64,000 nt of DNA from Phytophthora sp. 'mugwort' (taxonomy: Eukaryota; Oomycota; Peronosporomycetes; Peronosporales; Peronosporaceae): assembly GCA_033558025.1 (NCBI GenBank), contig JAUCEF010000003.1, forward strand, positions 1,080,001 through 1,144,000, in the 5' to 3' direction. The translations under genes were made by a program, and so were the position numbers. The notes below the pieces were generated by a model. The model was not told the origin of the DNA. It did not search any database and was given only the letters and a program-made list of their open reading frames with translations. Below are positions 1 to 11,048 of this stretch, piece after piece. The first letter of the stretch is position 1. Every line of letters starts with the position of its first letter.

Positions 1-3000
1 TCGCTTTTTCATATTTGTGGAATTTCCACCGTGTACACCCGCGTGCTCTATCTTAAATCCTCCATCGCCATTCTTAGATAGGCAAAGTCACTTTGCAGAT
101 TCGTGGCGGGAAACGCACTGTACAACGAGCTCGCCATGCCCATTTCTTGCCGTAGTTGTATGAAAACTTGTAAACGCTTATATCAAACGTGTCGATCCCT
201 GCTTTGGCCGCACTGAGTGTGCTAAACGACGCAGAAAACTGAAAGCCTCGGCATCTTGTAGGCTGAATGTCTTCCTCTCCTTCCTCGTCAGACGACACAA
301 ACTCGACATCACTATAGGCGCTGCTGGCGATTACTCACGTAGTATCTCGAGCTGTCAGCGTACCTTTCACGCTACGTAATTGCTTATAACGAAGACGTAA
401 CGAGATAATTAGAGTTAGTTCTTCCGCATTGGGACCGGAGACGTTCATCCTCAAGCGACATCAGGAAAGGTAATCGCACCTTGTAAACCCGGATTTCGAC
501 GTCTCCCTGTGGATGTACGGCCAGGAACTCGGTGCGCAGCGCGTCCGCTCCGTCTTCTGAGTACGTGCAAAGAGTCTCTAGTGACGTATTCTGACGCGGT
601 TGGATGCAATGGCTGGCTGCTATTCACGTGCCGATGTTCCTCGACAAATCATCAAGCACAATTGGTCCTCGATTTGCGTACTTTCAGAATTTCCAGCAGA
701 CTTTCTTTCCTCGATAATAAGCTACACCCCGTCAAGAGCGGTCATGTCTGCATGGGAAGCGCTGCCATGGCGCATATACCTTGCTATATCTCGAATAGAT
801 AACTACCAGCGTAGCCGACAGGAGACGGCTTAAGATATTTGCTGGACAGCGCGTCCCCACCGGAGCGTGAACGCGGTAAATCGTTACGGTCAATAAAACG
901 TGCATAGATACTTTTCATCTTGTTGACATCGTCGACTAACATATCAGGCGTGGCATTATCCATTTTCATAGCTCTACGGCACCATGAGTCCACAGGGTCG
1001 GCAATACCGTCCAAGCGACCGAGAAAAACGAACATAGAAACGCGAAAAGCAAAGAAGAAAATGAGCACAATTTTCGACTTGTTTTGGCCCACACAACAAG
1101 CTAAGTAAAACTTGTGTAGATGGAATACCTCTGCAGGCGTCGATCTGTAGTGGTGCACCGGCCGTAGGCTACACCGTTCATCAGCTTCCTTGACTTTTCT
1201 GCCCGCTCGCCGTAAAGTAGACACTGTTGCGGTGTGTTTGATTGCCGCGGCCGCAAACTGATGAAGTATTATATTGTTGTTGAAGTGTTCAAGACATCGG
1301 GCTGCTAGAAATGGAAATACAAGAGAACGAGCTTAGTGTTCTTACATTCGCGTTTTCTCGCTTAACATAGTCGATATACAACGACCCAGGTTAAGTTGGG
1401 CTCAGTAGAACATTAGCGAGGACGCGCGACGAGCCCGGAAAAGCCATATTCAACAATACAAGCTGAGCAATGCAGATTGAGCGTTTCCAAGTCCTTCGTG
1501 CCAAATGCGTACCGTGGTTTGAATTGCGGTCGGCGTGCGTTAGGTTTCGATGCCAAATTCCGCACCTTACGGAGTCCAACAACCTAGGGGAATCGTGGAT
1601 CGATTGTCCCAGGACAGCCCCCGTTGTAAAAGCTACATCACAACACCTTCCGGTTGCTGCCATCCCTTGCCTCGATAATTTGTACCCCACGGATCCAGCC
1701 CTGCTTCACTCATTATCCGAACAGCAGATGGTTAAATGGTCACAACTATCCAGTGCTGGCTAACGTCACCACGGGTAAGTATCGCTAACGTTTCTGATAC
1801 GAGCTGCTCTTTTGTCACATATACATTGATACAGGTATTGAATTAGTAGTGGATCATTAATTGTATCCAATAACACACAGAGAGAAGCGAGATCCATTCA
1901 ATGTGGAATTAGTTTCGTGAAAACAACTATAGTCCTTTTTTTGGAAGCTGCTATTTTCGCTAGTAAATGTCACTGCTGAAGGAAACGATGACGATTTAAT
2001 AATAAACTACTATTCACTTTCGCAGGCTAATGAAGTAAATACTGGATGTCTAGGGCTGAAGTAGCAAGCGGTGGGCGATCGATTTGCAGACGAATATTGA
2101 GTTGTTCTTCATGATGGGATAGTTGTCGGATGCTCGTGAGTCAAATTACATGGTTGTACTGAAATTAGGCGTCTCAGGGGGGCATCAACGATTCTATGTC
2201 GAAGATAATACTCCTTTCCGCCAGACTTTGCGCCGGTATGGTTGTTTGGCCTGTTGGGCGATGCATTGCGGCGGAAGTCGAAGTCAAAATCACCGTAATG
2301 AATGCGATAAAGCTCCAGCATTCCGAACACAACCTCACGATACGAAACCAAGGTCGTGCGCCATTTCAGGATTGTGGATCAGACAGATGCACGCCGGCGG
2401 CCGAAGCGGAAGGCGCTCGCAGCAACGCTGGTGACGCTGCGGTTTTGTCTCACCGCACGAAGAGGGGCGGTAGGGTACATTGAGAAGGTCTCGCCTGAAA
2501 CGTCCACGTTGACGATTGGGGCTGAAGTCTGAGTTTTGGCAGAATTACATAATGCGGTAGTGTTCGTTCGAGAAGCTGCTACAGGTGATAGCTCCGCGGC
2601 TTGTTCGAGAGTCGACCAAGACTTTGAGCAGAACGGGTGCTGCATCAATTGATTCAGCGAATATGCGATAAATGACTCTGTTGTGGTTGAGTGGTGGCTG
2701 TTTCCACCACATTCATGCTTTTGGTGGAGCGGGTCGTACGGCGTTTACGACATTCTGCACGACGTTATGGATGCAATCCATGCTGCTGAAGAGCTCGCGA
2801 CCACCCTCCAGCTCTCTACTTCCTCGCAGCTCCAACAGACCGCGAACGACTTTGCCTCAATCAATTCTGCTTGTATTATAACTGGCTGTGTTGGTTGTGT
2901 CGAGGGGTGACTTCATTAGATCGAAGCACCGTCCGCTGAACGAGTGCCAGACATCACCGTATGCTTTTCGGGCCATTACCAGCAAAACGTCACCAATGCG

Positions 3001-3158
3001 CAAGCCATTTGTGACAGTCTGTCGCGTTTTACTGGATATTTTATTAAATCACCAGGAATGACAGCGATATTACAGCGTTATAGCAAACGGAAGCTCAGCA
3101 CTCAGCTTAATAATCTACCACAAGGATTATAAACCATTGGTGACAATACAGGCTGCTA
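1..3158. other. Gene-poor region without a recognisable intact gene
   Basis: Only short, mutually overlapping open frames are present and none gives a family I can name, apart from the fragment at 784-1035. The minus-strand frame at 74-298 starts acidic and then has a KFSYNYGKKWAWRARC stretch. It faintly resembles the N-terminal DNA-binding part of Mutator-like transposases, but it is too short to call. The texture is AT-rich with many stops, and the region lies beside a decayed Mutator element, so I read it as old repeat-derived intergenic DNA. Confidence 0.5.
784..1035 (-). pseudogene. Unidentified coding fragment (83 codons)
   Basis: From the first ATG in frame this minus-strand stretch encodes 83 residues. 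It contains a protein-like segment with RLDGIADPVDSWCRRAMKM followed by a helical, charged part ending in RSRSGG. The open frame extends further upstream without an ATG through low-quality sequence. I do not recognise the family. The composition looks like the tail of a once longer protein rather than random translation. No promoter, intron structure or neighbouring exon could be assigned. A chance ORF remains possible. Confidence 0.2.
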
Positions 3159-3303
3159 ATTAATATCTGTTGCGGAAATACTGAATGACCTGTTATTGTC
3201 AAATTTACTGGAAAGCTGTTTCTCGAGTTGGAATTGCAGTTGTTCGGATCAGGGTTGCCGGCGGCAACAGATTTCGTATTTGGAAAACCTGTCACAGACA
3301 TTC
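3159..3303. repeat. Left terminal inverted repeat of the MULE
   Basis: This is the inverted partner of 6226-6368. Its outer end reads ATTAATATCTGTTGC. Identity falls from near-complete at the outside to roughly 60-70% inside, by eye. Confidence 0.75.
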
Positions 3304-3599
3304 AACACGATGGAAAGAGCTCTTGTTGGAAGATAAATCATGTATGAACTAGATGAAATGTGGCGATCTAAGATAAAGGTTTCAGTAGCCTCCCCCTACA
3401 GCGCCCACAAGCGTCTTGCACAAATAATACCTGCCACTAGTTCCTAAACTTGATAGTAAAGCGTATCACCATGCAAGAATGCGACGCTCCACTCAAAAAC
3501 ACCATCCTCTTCAGATAGACGGCAACCTGCAACTTGGCCGATTCTATGTTCCTGAAAAGCGAAGTTGTCATTCTTGACCTCATACTGTTGCACAAATGG

Positions 3600-5958
3600 T
3601 CATCGCAGCGCCCGGCCGGGCGGTTGGGTGAATAACGTTGTTAGCTTGGTCACATTGAAAAAGCGGGATGAATTTGGGTCTTCTTTTCTCAGTGCTGTGC
3701 CTATACGGTGTGGTAATCCCGGCGGCCCTCGCATCGGGATCCGCTGCAGCGCGGTCGACAAATTCAGCTTGCCGGTGAGACTAAGCGATGCAATTACATG
3801 CGCGCATATCCACCCACAGTGCATGCATCGTTTGCAGGTGCACCTGAACATGTTCCTCACTCTTTCAGCCTGCAACAACAAATAAGTATTTCAGAAAATA
3901 AAAAGCACTCGGTGAATGATGACAGCGGGTACATACGATCTCGAACCCCAGGTCAGCTCCATTTGAAGCATGGGTAATGCTCGAGCTCCGATCGGTCAAT
4001 AAGTACATGCTGAAGCGAGACAAAATTAAATAGGGCAGTGTTGATGGGCTCACGTATACCTAGCCTTCCTGCGAGAAAGAAAACAAGTCTAGAGAAATGT
4101 GAGCAAGTACCGGGTGAATCAAACAAATAAAGCAATCTACCTTTGTGTCCTCATGTTGTTGACCGCGGAGCCTGCAAGGCTACCCACTCGAACCATTGCC
4201 TTTTAGCTGTTAAACACGATACGTTCAGGAGCGCTTCGCGAGTGGCGAGACATAATGGTGCGGTGATTGTTTATATCTGTGAGATACGCAGTAGCTTTCA
4301 CCACCGATTCTATCGGAGGAGGGCCTAGACATTGTATAAGTTAGATGATGTAAAATTGTTATTGTTGCCAAAAAGGAGTCGTACCTTCACAATAGTGTCT
4401 GCGCACAGCGTACATTTTGACATCGGCATCATATAGAAGGATACAAGGTATAACGCTGTTGAGCAATGTCTCCGTTGGGGGTTCTTAAAGTCTGATGCGA
4501 CGGTTTTGATGACACGGTGGGGGCCTCGATCGGTTGCTGGGTCGGTAGAAAGCCTGGAATCGATGAGCTGTTAACTCTCCAGCGCTCTTAACGAGATATC
4601 AGGTAGGTGCTTTCGAACCATTCCCGTACGCGACCTCGCCGTCTACCTTCCACGCTCGAATAATACGATTTGAGAGAGCCCTGAACTGCTTAGTCGACCA
4701 AGATAAGTGTAACATTTTGAGATGCTGTACAACAGTCTCTATGTATGCTCGGTCGGTCAATCTTTGTAGATGACTTGCCTTTTTCGCCTGCCGCAGGAGA
4801 TGTTTCCAGCACGTCAACACTACAATATTAGGCCATACAGTTTCTACAGCTCTCGCAATAGCATCGGAATGGTCAATAGAAACTCACAACTTGGACCTCC
4901 ACACGAGATATTTGTTTGCGGAAAAGCCGAGAGCCTGCAATTTTTGGGTAAGCAAACTGACACTCTGATCGCACGAACATGTACAATCGCGGTTGAAACG
5001 TTTGCACGTAGCTCGCGCGCGACCGCTGAACTGATATACCCCCGCAATCGACTAGTGTCCACCACCAAAATGAAGGCAATAGGTACCGTCTGTCGCCATC
5101 ACGAGACTGCCATATTGGTCAGCAGTTGCACGTGCTATGCCATGAAATGAAGCGCGCGATGTCAGAATTAGACCGATCGAAGTAGCTAGAGAGCCCGACT
5201 CGGTACTAATGTGATCGAAAGTCTCTAAAACTATGCGGTATCTCATAGCTGCAGCATCAGAAGCAGACGGAGCATCGAAAGCTTCTCGCGTCTAGCAAAG
5301 TTTATCGCTAGATTAGTTGCACAGAGCGTTAAAAAAAAAATTGTCCATCTCCCATCCACCTCTTTTTTCTCGACGAAGCGCTATGAGGTAGGCCTTGCGG
5401 TTTTTGAACTGTCGAACATTGGGAACAAGGCTTAAACCGCAGGGTCTCGGCGATACTTAAACAGCAGCAGATTCCGTGCTCCTCCACCCCGTTCCAAGTA
5501 GCAAAAGACTGCCAATTTCAGGTTAAAAAAAAGAAGAGAGATTCCATGAAGAGCTTTAGTAACAAGTCTTTCAGTATGCCGACCTTTTGGAGAAGCTCGA
5601 AACGGGAAGGAACTGATTGGCCTCCACGTCGTGTGGCAATGTTTATCTTGCAGTTGGGATGGGACTGACAAGTGTAAACAGAAGCCAAAATATACTTCGA
5701 TGTGTAGCGGGTGTCGTAGGTGTAAATGAAACCGTTCGAACGTTGGCGGGCTACGTCAATATCATGCAAGAAATCAAAAATGCCGACGCACTTGTAGCCC
5801 TCGTTTGGTGGTAGTACTGGCACCAGCAAAACTTCAACGTGGCTGTCACTACCGAAATCCAATTCAGCAAAAGTATCTTCGTCAATGGCATCGTCAGAGT
5901 CAGATGAGCTCTCACGAACCCTATGTGGCTCGGTTGTTTCTCCAATAGTGACAGTCAA
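3600..5958 (-). pseudogene. MULE transposase, broken into frames
   Basis: Read right to left, there is first an acidic leader with a YTCQSHPNCK segment (5518-5958), like the Cys/His N-terminal domain of MULE transposases. The next frame holds LVMATDGTYCLHFGG (about 5050-5110), matching the catalytic-Asp region of the MULE DDE core. Other frames continue with TLVDCG and LYMFVRSE (about 4950-5070). A core segment follows with LTCWKHLLRQAKK and a long helical stretch (4599-4820). Last comes a SWIM-like motif, CTCKRCMHCGWICAH (3600-3881). The pieces lie in three frames with stops between them, so no functional protein is made. The family assignment rests on the order of motifs plus the flanking TIRs. 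Oomycete MULEs of this type are known to be abundant. Confidence 0.75.
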
Positions 5959-6225
5959 GAATGGAGGATTGGTGTCCTCGCCGGGATCGGGTGATTGTCA
6001 CCTCCGTCGGTGTGGCTAGAATTGCTTTGAGAAGACCACCCCATGTCCTCCGTGCTATCGCTGGAGTCAGCAGGCTCTTGCTGTGAAGTAAGAATTTCGC
6101 TTAATGAGAACTCGCGTGGTTGTAGCATTTTTTCAGTGGATATGGTGTGCTGAAAGGGCGTTGGTTTCTCAACTGTCGCAGGAAAATTTAACCAATTGCA
6201 AACGGATCCCAGAAGCCGGTGCTAA

Positions 6226-6368
6226 ATCCCAGTGACAGTTTTTCCAGTTGGAAAATCTGTTGTCTCCAGCTGTCCTAAATTGAACAACAGGCATTCTACA
6301 TCGGGCAACAGTGTTTCAGTATATTCTGCGATAACAGGACATTCAGTATTTCAGCAACAGATATTAAT
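6226..6368. repeat. Right terminal inverted repeat of the MULE
   Basis: This is the inverted partner of 3159-3303. Its outer end is ...GCAACAGATATTAAT. Both copies happen to translate to similar words (ITGHSVF.QQILI), which is how the pairing was first noticed. Confidence 0.75.
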
Positions 6369-6879
6369 ATTTTCCGACAATGCATACACGTTATCGGGGG
6401 ACCTACTGGTGCCTTTCACCAAGCTCGAGATGAACAACAATTGCGCACGATCGGCCTACAATTTCTACCTGTCATAGTTGCCATCCAAATTGAGATGGCC
6501 TTCCAGATTATTGTGAACAAATCGCGGTTAAAAAAAAAAGGTCCGCACCAAGTCAGGTTCTCCAGGTTCTCCAATTGTAAGAGATCACGGTGTGCTTCGA
6601 CTTCATAATTTTTCCATCGACGAGCGAATTGAGGACAAGGGTGCAGATGGACACGTCGTTATCGTCACACAAGAATACCGCGGTCTGCAATAATGCGCAT
6701 TTGAACCGTCAGTCTGAAACTCGGAAGCCGCAGATCAATGCAAAAACAATGCGCGCGTATTGCGCGAACCCATTGTTCAGCGCAGTCAGAACAACCTGGT
6801 GCGACCTTAGTGAACTCGCAAAATCACTGTAACTCCGAAATATGTTTACTTTTTCTGAATTAATTGCGTCCGAACTACT

Positions 6880-7473
6880 CGCCCTGCAGTTGGTCGAGCT
6901 TATTTTTCAGCTCAGTTTTACGACGCTTGAACCGTGCATGATGTTCCTCCAGCTGCTCCACGTCTACTCCCTTTCCCTTGCGCTGTTGGATCTCTTCAGT
7001 GGTTTCCTTGCTTCGGCCCCAAGCTTTGCCCAATGAAGCTTTGAGTCGGCGGTGTTTTTCTCCACCATCTTTTGGTCAGTTTCGTGAACACGGTCACACT
7101 CTCAGTAAAAAGCAATAGTAGCATCGTCACCACTCGATGGGGGGGGGAACCTTGTTTCGTTGGAGTGTTGGCGTCGATTGATTGTCCTCCAAATAATCCT
7201 TTCCTCGCTTTTGGTACGAGTTGTTGACACCAATATCTCCTTCCGCTCTTTCGTACAGTTGTGGCAACACATCAATATGTGACCCATATTATTTCCAGAA
7301 ATTGCTCGATCTCTGGTCAGTTGATCAATGCTCCATTCCCCATAGTCGTCGGAGGTGGGTGGGTGGATGAGTCTCTTGCGGTTGGGCTTTTGGACGGCGC
7401 TCCATTTGCTGAAGACTTTTGTTTCCTTCATCACTATGATGGAGCAGAACTCGTATTGAGTGTGACCTTCCAT
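6880..7473 (-). pseudogene. Relic of a charged coiled-coil ORF
   Basis: The upstream minus-strand frame (7102-7473) reads DDYGEWSIDQLTRD, then NNMGHILMCCHNCTKERKE, then PPPSSGDDATIAFY before a stop. Sequence after the stop continues in shifted frames with MVEKNTADSKLHWAKLGAEA (about 7020-7060), then EEIQQRKGKGVDVEQLEEHH and a Lys/Glu-rich coiled coil ending DQLQGE at about 6880. The order acidic, Pro-rich, coiled coil and the shared reading direction indicate one gene broken by frameshifts. I believe similar ORFs recur in Phytophthora genomes but cannot name a function. It is probably repeat-associated. Confidence 0.4.
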
Positions 7474-8325
7474 GTGTGCGCCAAGGTCATGATCCCGTTA
7501 GGAGCGCAGCCCGAAACCGACGACAGGTTATGCAAACATCTATTTCGTCACATTTGGGTCATGAGTCCGTTACGCTCTACACGGGACTCCGTGCGCTCAG
7601 TTTGGGTTTTCGCCGGTCCACATGGTTGGAGATAGCGCGGTGATCATACACCAACACCGCATTCGACACCCGCCCAAAGCGGCACATCTGAAGCCGATCT
7701 ACTTGAATTGCAGACGACAGAAAGCGCAGACCTTGGTGTTATCGTGGCATCATCACCTTCCTGAAATCAACAAGATGACCGACTGGTTCGCGAATCAGGC
7801 AATGGACTCGAAAAAGAGAAGGCAGGTGCGCACTAGCGGCGATATTAGGAAAATGGGGCCGGCTGATAGAGCTGGCAGGCGGTGACGTGGGTCGCTGGAT
7901 ATTAGAGTATGGACTAGCATCACAAGATGGGAACGCTAACCTCGGCCTTTAGTGAGCGAGGGGAGGAAACCGCTGAAGATGGCACAAAGCACCGCGGAAT
8001 CCTCAGCTGGAGGCTGAAACAGAGGCGGCTGGCAGAACAGACATAGGAAGTCGTTAGCAAAATACTAAATGACATCAATTACCTCACTGAGAAACGAAAC
8101 GTTGAGACCGTTATGAATGGCCCAAGAATATGAAATTCACCAACAAAAACAAAACTACTTCCGCTTCAGCCTTCAGAAATCGTAGCCCACCTCCACCCTC
8201 CATTGCCGCAGCAGCACGATTAGAGTCTTTGTAATGGGCAAGACAAGATGTGATTCAAGTACAAGAACACTGCTGAAACGTTCGAGTTTAAAGTCACTGT
8301 CCTAGCTTCTTACGTCACCCAGCCC

Positions 8326-8703
8326 ATGCCTGCGGTTGTGGCGCCATTTTGGTCGGGGATCGCGCTGCGCAGCGTGCCTACACGACCAAGCAGCGGGTCG
8401 TCCTACGGTGGCGGCAGCACCACCCCCATATTGACAGCATGGCCGCCAGCACCAAACGGCCAAGATCGCGCGCAAGTGGTCAAGTGGCTGCGTACCGCGT
8501 GGGAGGTGATGAGCCAAACTACTATTAAGGGTGGTTTTAAGAGAGCGGGTCTGCTATTTAATGAGCACGCGAATGCGGAATCGGAAGGTGAAGCGCCCAA
8601 TGTCAACAACGAGCTGGCGGAGATACTCGGGTCGTTGTCATGCGTTGACTTGGTGGTAGACGAGGTTACCTGGGACGACGACGTTGTAGGTCGCTATCAT
8701 TAG
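8326..8703 (+). pseudogene. C-terminal fragment of a pogo-like DDE transposase
   Basis: The translated segment VVKWLRTAWEVMSQTTIKGG followed by FKRAGLL is the helical end that follows the DDE core in pogo/Tigger-like transposases. It is paralleled by VKWVASAWQELPSTSITAGF at 10,730-10,805 in the neighbouring element. An acidic tail (ELAEILGSL...DEVTWDDD) closes the ORF. Upstream, no catalytic core remains. The fragment sits just outside the left TIR of the element at 8822, so it is a separate, older, truncated copy. Confidence 0.6.
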
Positions 8704-9455
8704 TTTTTTGTGTCAACACCAAATTTTCTGCACGTGAGGTTATTTCTTAAATAGGGTAGGCTGTACGCAGGGGGTGGCAGTTAACACCGATAATACTGTA
8801 CTTGAACCTGGAATAGACATACCGTAGTGCTCATGTCAAAGCGGGGAGCATGTCCTAAGCGGTTGTTTTAAAAAGGGCGCGATTTGTGCAGGTTAATAAA
8901 CAACGGTACACGGCTATTTTAGACTTGGTTGGGATCTGTAAGCAGCCAGCCATTCCAACGTTGCTGCCAACCGGCCGTCGCCATAACTCCTACAAGCCGG
9001 TCATCTCGTGAGGCCATTCGTCCCTCAAATTGATCGCCACGACTTAATTTCCGTCGCACGAATGCGACAAAACCGGAGACGTATTCGTTGCGGTGGCCGT
9101 CAACAACGGCGGTTTCAAAGACAGTCAGACACGGTTAAGTTCAAGATGCAAGTTATTCGGTACTTCGACGCAACCAACATGAACGACGCACTCGGCCGCT
9201 TTTTCGATGGTCTTAGTGACATCAACAGAAAGAACAAGGCTAAGCTGGTCTACAAGTTGCTAGCCCAGCGATGACTTTGGACGACGTGGGCAGAGTGAAC
9301 GACTGGCTACTCAAGCACGTGCGAGGGCTCCTGGTCTGGGGCTCGTCCTACCCAGCGAAGTGGACCAGCGTATACCCAAGTGGGTAAATGATTTTCGCCG
9401 TGAAGGGCTACCTGTTTCGGCCATCATTGTGACGGGGGTCGCACGCACCCTGGCC

Positions 9456-9828
9456 TGAGGAAGCGTAGCTTCTAACCGAGACAGACGCCCTGCGTCTCTG
9501 TCTTCTTGTCGCACGTGGAAAGCCTGGCTTTCCAATAGTCCGTGGGACAGGGTTCCCACGACTTGCAAACTTCTAGGTGAATCTTTATTAACATGCTCCT
9601 ATGTTCCTACTTACTGTAAACTGCCTAATTAATGCATCCCCTAAGTCACCGGTTCTCAATGGGTGGTTCTCAAGCCATATATCCTTCCTAAGTGCGATTC
9701 GTACCTAACTGTGTATTTCGTCTAAGTGCGATTCATACCTAACTGTGTCTTTCGTCTAAGTGCGATCCGTATTTAGTGGTGTGTCTTCTCTCCTAGATAC
9801 GATCCGTACCTAGTGTGTGGGCGTCTCA
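9456..9828. other. Hairpin-rich insert inside the pogo-like element
   Basis: This stretch breaks the transposase reading. It starts with four small stem-loops in a row: 9460-9472 (GAAGC/GCTTC), 9478-9503 (imperfect), 9516-9534 (TGGAAAGC/GCTTTCCA) and 9541-9560 (CGTGGGA/TCCCACG). The second half is a tandem repeat. It begins TGAGG and can be read to end CTCA, which would suit a solo LTR or other short element, but no target-site duplication was found. Confidence 0.45.
9688..9826. repeat. Tandem repeat, four units of ~34 bp
   Basis: Units begin at 9688, 9722 and 9756, each with CTAAGTGCGAT, and a fourth diverged unit begins at about 9793 with CTAGATACGAT. Units 1 and 2 differ at only two positions; units 3 and 4 are more diverged and vary in length. 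Confidence 0.85.
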
Positions 9829-11048
9829 TATTGTGTGGTCACACCAACTGGTTATGGGCTATCCATCAGGGATGCGCCCCATTACAATCATGCTGAAGTT
9901 GCAGGCACTTGGGATTGCTCGAGCAGCTGGCATTTCGACTGAGACTTTTCGGCGTCGTGGCAGTGGCGTCGAGGATTTACAAGGTGCAACGACTGTCTTT
10001 CCGCGCCCAAACCTACGTTGGACAAGAGACACCACCAGCAGCGGCTCAACGAGAGGCAAGTTTGGTAGGGAGGTCCGGCACAGGGCATATGTGGATGGTG
10101 TTACGAGAATCTACAACGCCGATCAGACCGGCGTATTTTTTTAGATGCTCCCTTGGACTACTCTAGCGCCTACAGGCTCTCAAACGGTATGGGTGCAAAG
10201 CTGTAAAAAGAGAAGGAACGCTTCATGGCAATGATTTTAGGCGACTCTGATGGAAACAGTTACACCCTCAGTCCTGATGCTGAAGTCAAAGTTATGTAAG
10301 TTGCCTGAAGTACGTGCTGAAATCACAGGTATTCGGCACGGGTTTGGGCGCCACGTATGGAAAGAGGTAGTCTTTACAAAAGACCATGACATCCGGATTC
10401 ACGGTAACCAAGCTGCATGGTGGACTGGAGAAATGATGTAGAAGTTCTTACGATTCCATTTTGGACGCCGGGACCCGCTCAGCCTCCGGTAATGCTACTT
10501 CTCGACGATTTCAGTGGATGGTGTGGTGTAATATGCTCGCTTGCTGGGTGTAATCCTTCACAAAAATACCTGCCGAACTGACATGGCTGAGCCACCCCGT
10601 CGATGCCGTTTCGATTAAGCCAATAAAGGACCGATTGTGTAGGGCCTGGGTTGAGGTTCTCCGTGAACATCTCCATCTGTTTACAGCAAGCAGCTCTGGT
10701 GACAAGTTTACAATGACGGTGCCGCAGTGCTCGACAATTGTGAAATGGGTTGCTTCGGCTTGGCAGGAGTTGCCATCGACCTCGATCACGGCTGGCTTTA
10801 GAAAGTGTAAGTTGACGGGGCTGGAGACAACCCTGGATAGAAGGTGATGCTGAGGACATTGTTGACAGCGCTGGGGTAATTCTTGAAAGCGCTGTGGTCT
10901 AAATACAAGTGTTTCCCTTAATATAATAAGTGCTTGTGCTTAACATTAATGTCGCGAAGTTTCTCATGTCATAGGCGACTCCGACTGCCGCAAGGGGTAC
11001 CGTCGTTTTGCCCCCCCCCCCCCCCACTTTGACATGAGCACTACGGTA

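Larger units (their letters stand above)
3159..6368 (-). mobile_element. Decayed Mutator-like element (MULE) with ~145-bp TIRs
   Basis: Two inverted copies of about 145 bp (3159-3303 and 6226-6368) bracket the remains of a transposase on the minus strand. The copies align with almost no gaps. They are most alike at their outer ends, where a 38-base stretch ending in GCAACAGATATTAAT differs at only a few positions, as expected for terminal inverted repeats. Between them, in transposase order, are an acidic N-terminus with a Cys-containing domain (5518-5958), catalytic-core pieces (about 4600-5250) and a SWIM-type zinc motif (3600-3881). Long TIRs plus a SWIM finger are typical of MULEs. I could not find a convincing 9-bp target-site duplication. 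The element is dead: it has many stops and frameshifts. Confidence 0.8.
9104..10850 (+). pseudogene. Pogo-like transposase, interrupted and frameshifted
   Basis: The N-terminal helix-turn-helix part is readable at 9104-9274 (VKFKMQVIRYFDATNMNDAL and onward). The next segment continues in another frame to KWVNDFRREGLPVSAIIV (about 9375-9430) before a stop. After an insert the reading resumes at 9815-10,144, ending IYNADQTGVFF, which carries the first catalytic Asp. GFGRHVWKEV (about 10,340-10,370), LLLDDFSG (about 10,495-10,518) and VKWVASAWQEL (10,740-10,770) follow in changing frames. The segment before the insert and the one after it cover the same ~27-residue part of the family. The locus may therefore be a join of two copies rather than one copy with a simple insertion. 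Confidence 0.7.
8822..11046 (+). mobile_element. Pogo-like (Tc1/mariner superfamily) element with TIRs and TA target
   Basis: The left end CCGTAGTGCTCATGTCAAAG (8822-8841) is repeated exactly, inverted, at 11,027-11,046, and the match continues for a few Gs with one difference. Both ends are flanked by TA (8820-8821 and 11,047-11,048), the target duplication expected of this superfamily. The right TIR abuts a 15-base C run. Inside are pogo-type transposase pieces in order: the DNA-binding N-terminus, the IYNADQTGVFF catalytic segment, LLLDDFSG, and the C-terminal helical region. The ~2.2-kb size fits. Stops, frameshifts and an insert at about 9456-9828 show it is inactive. Confidence 0.8.

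Noticed and set aside
3930..3965. GGGGTTCGAGATC on the minus strand as a tRNA T-arm
   Set aside because: No matching acceptor, D or anticodon stems could be drawn around it.
9688..9826. Repeats as a CRISPR array
   Set aside because: Units are directly adjacent without unique spacers, and the genome is eukaryotic.
11011..11025. 15-base C run as a functional site
   Set aside because: It abuts the pogo TIR, which itself contains C/G runs. Replication slippage or sequencing ambiguity is a simpler reading.
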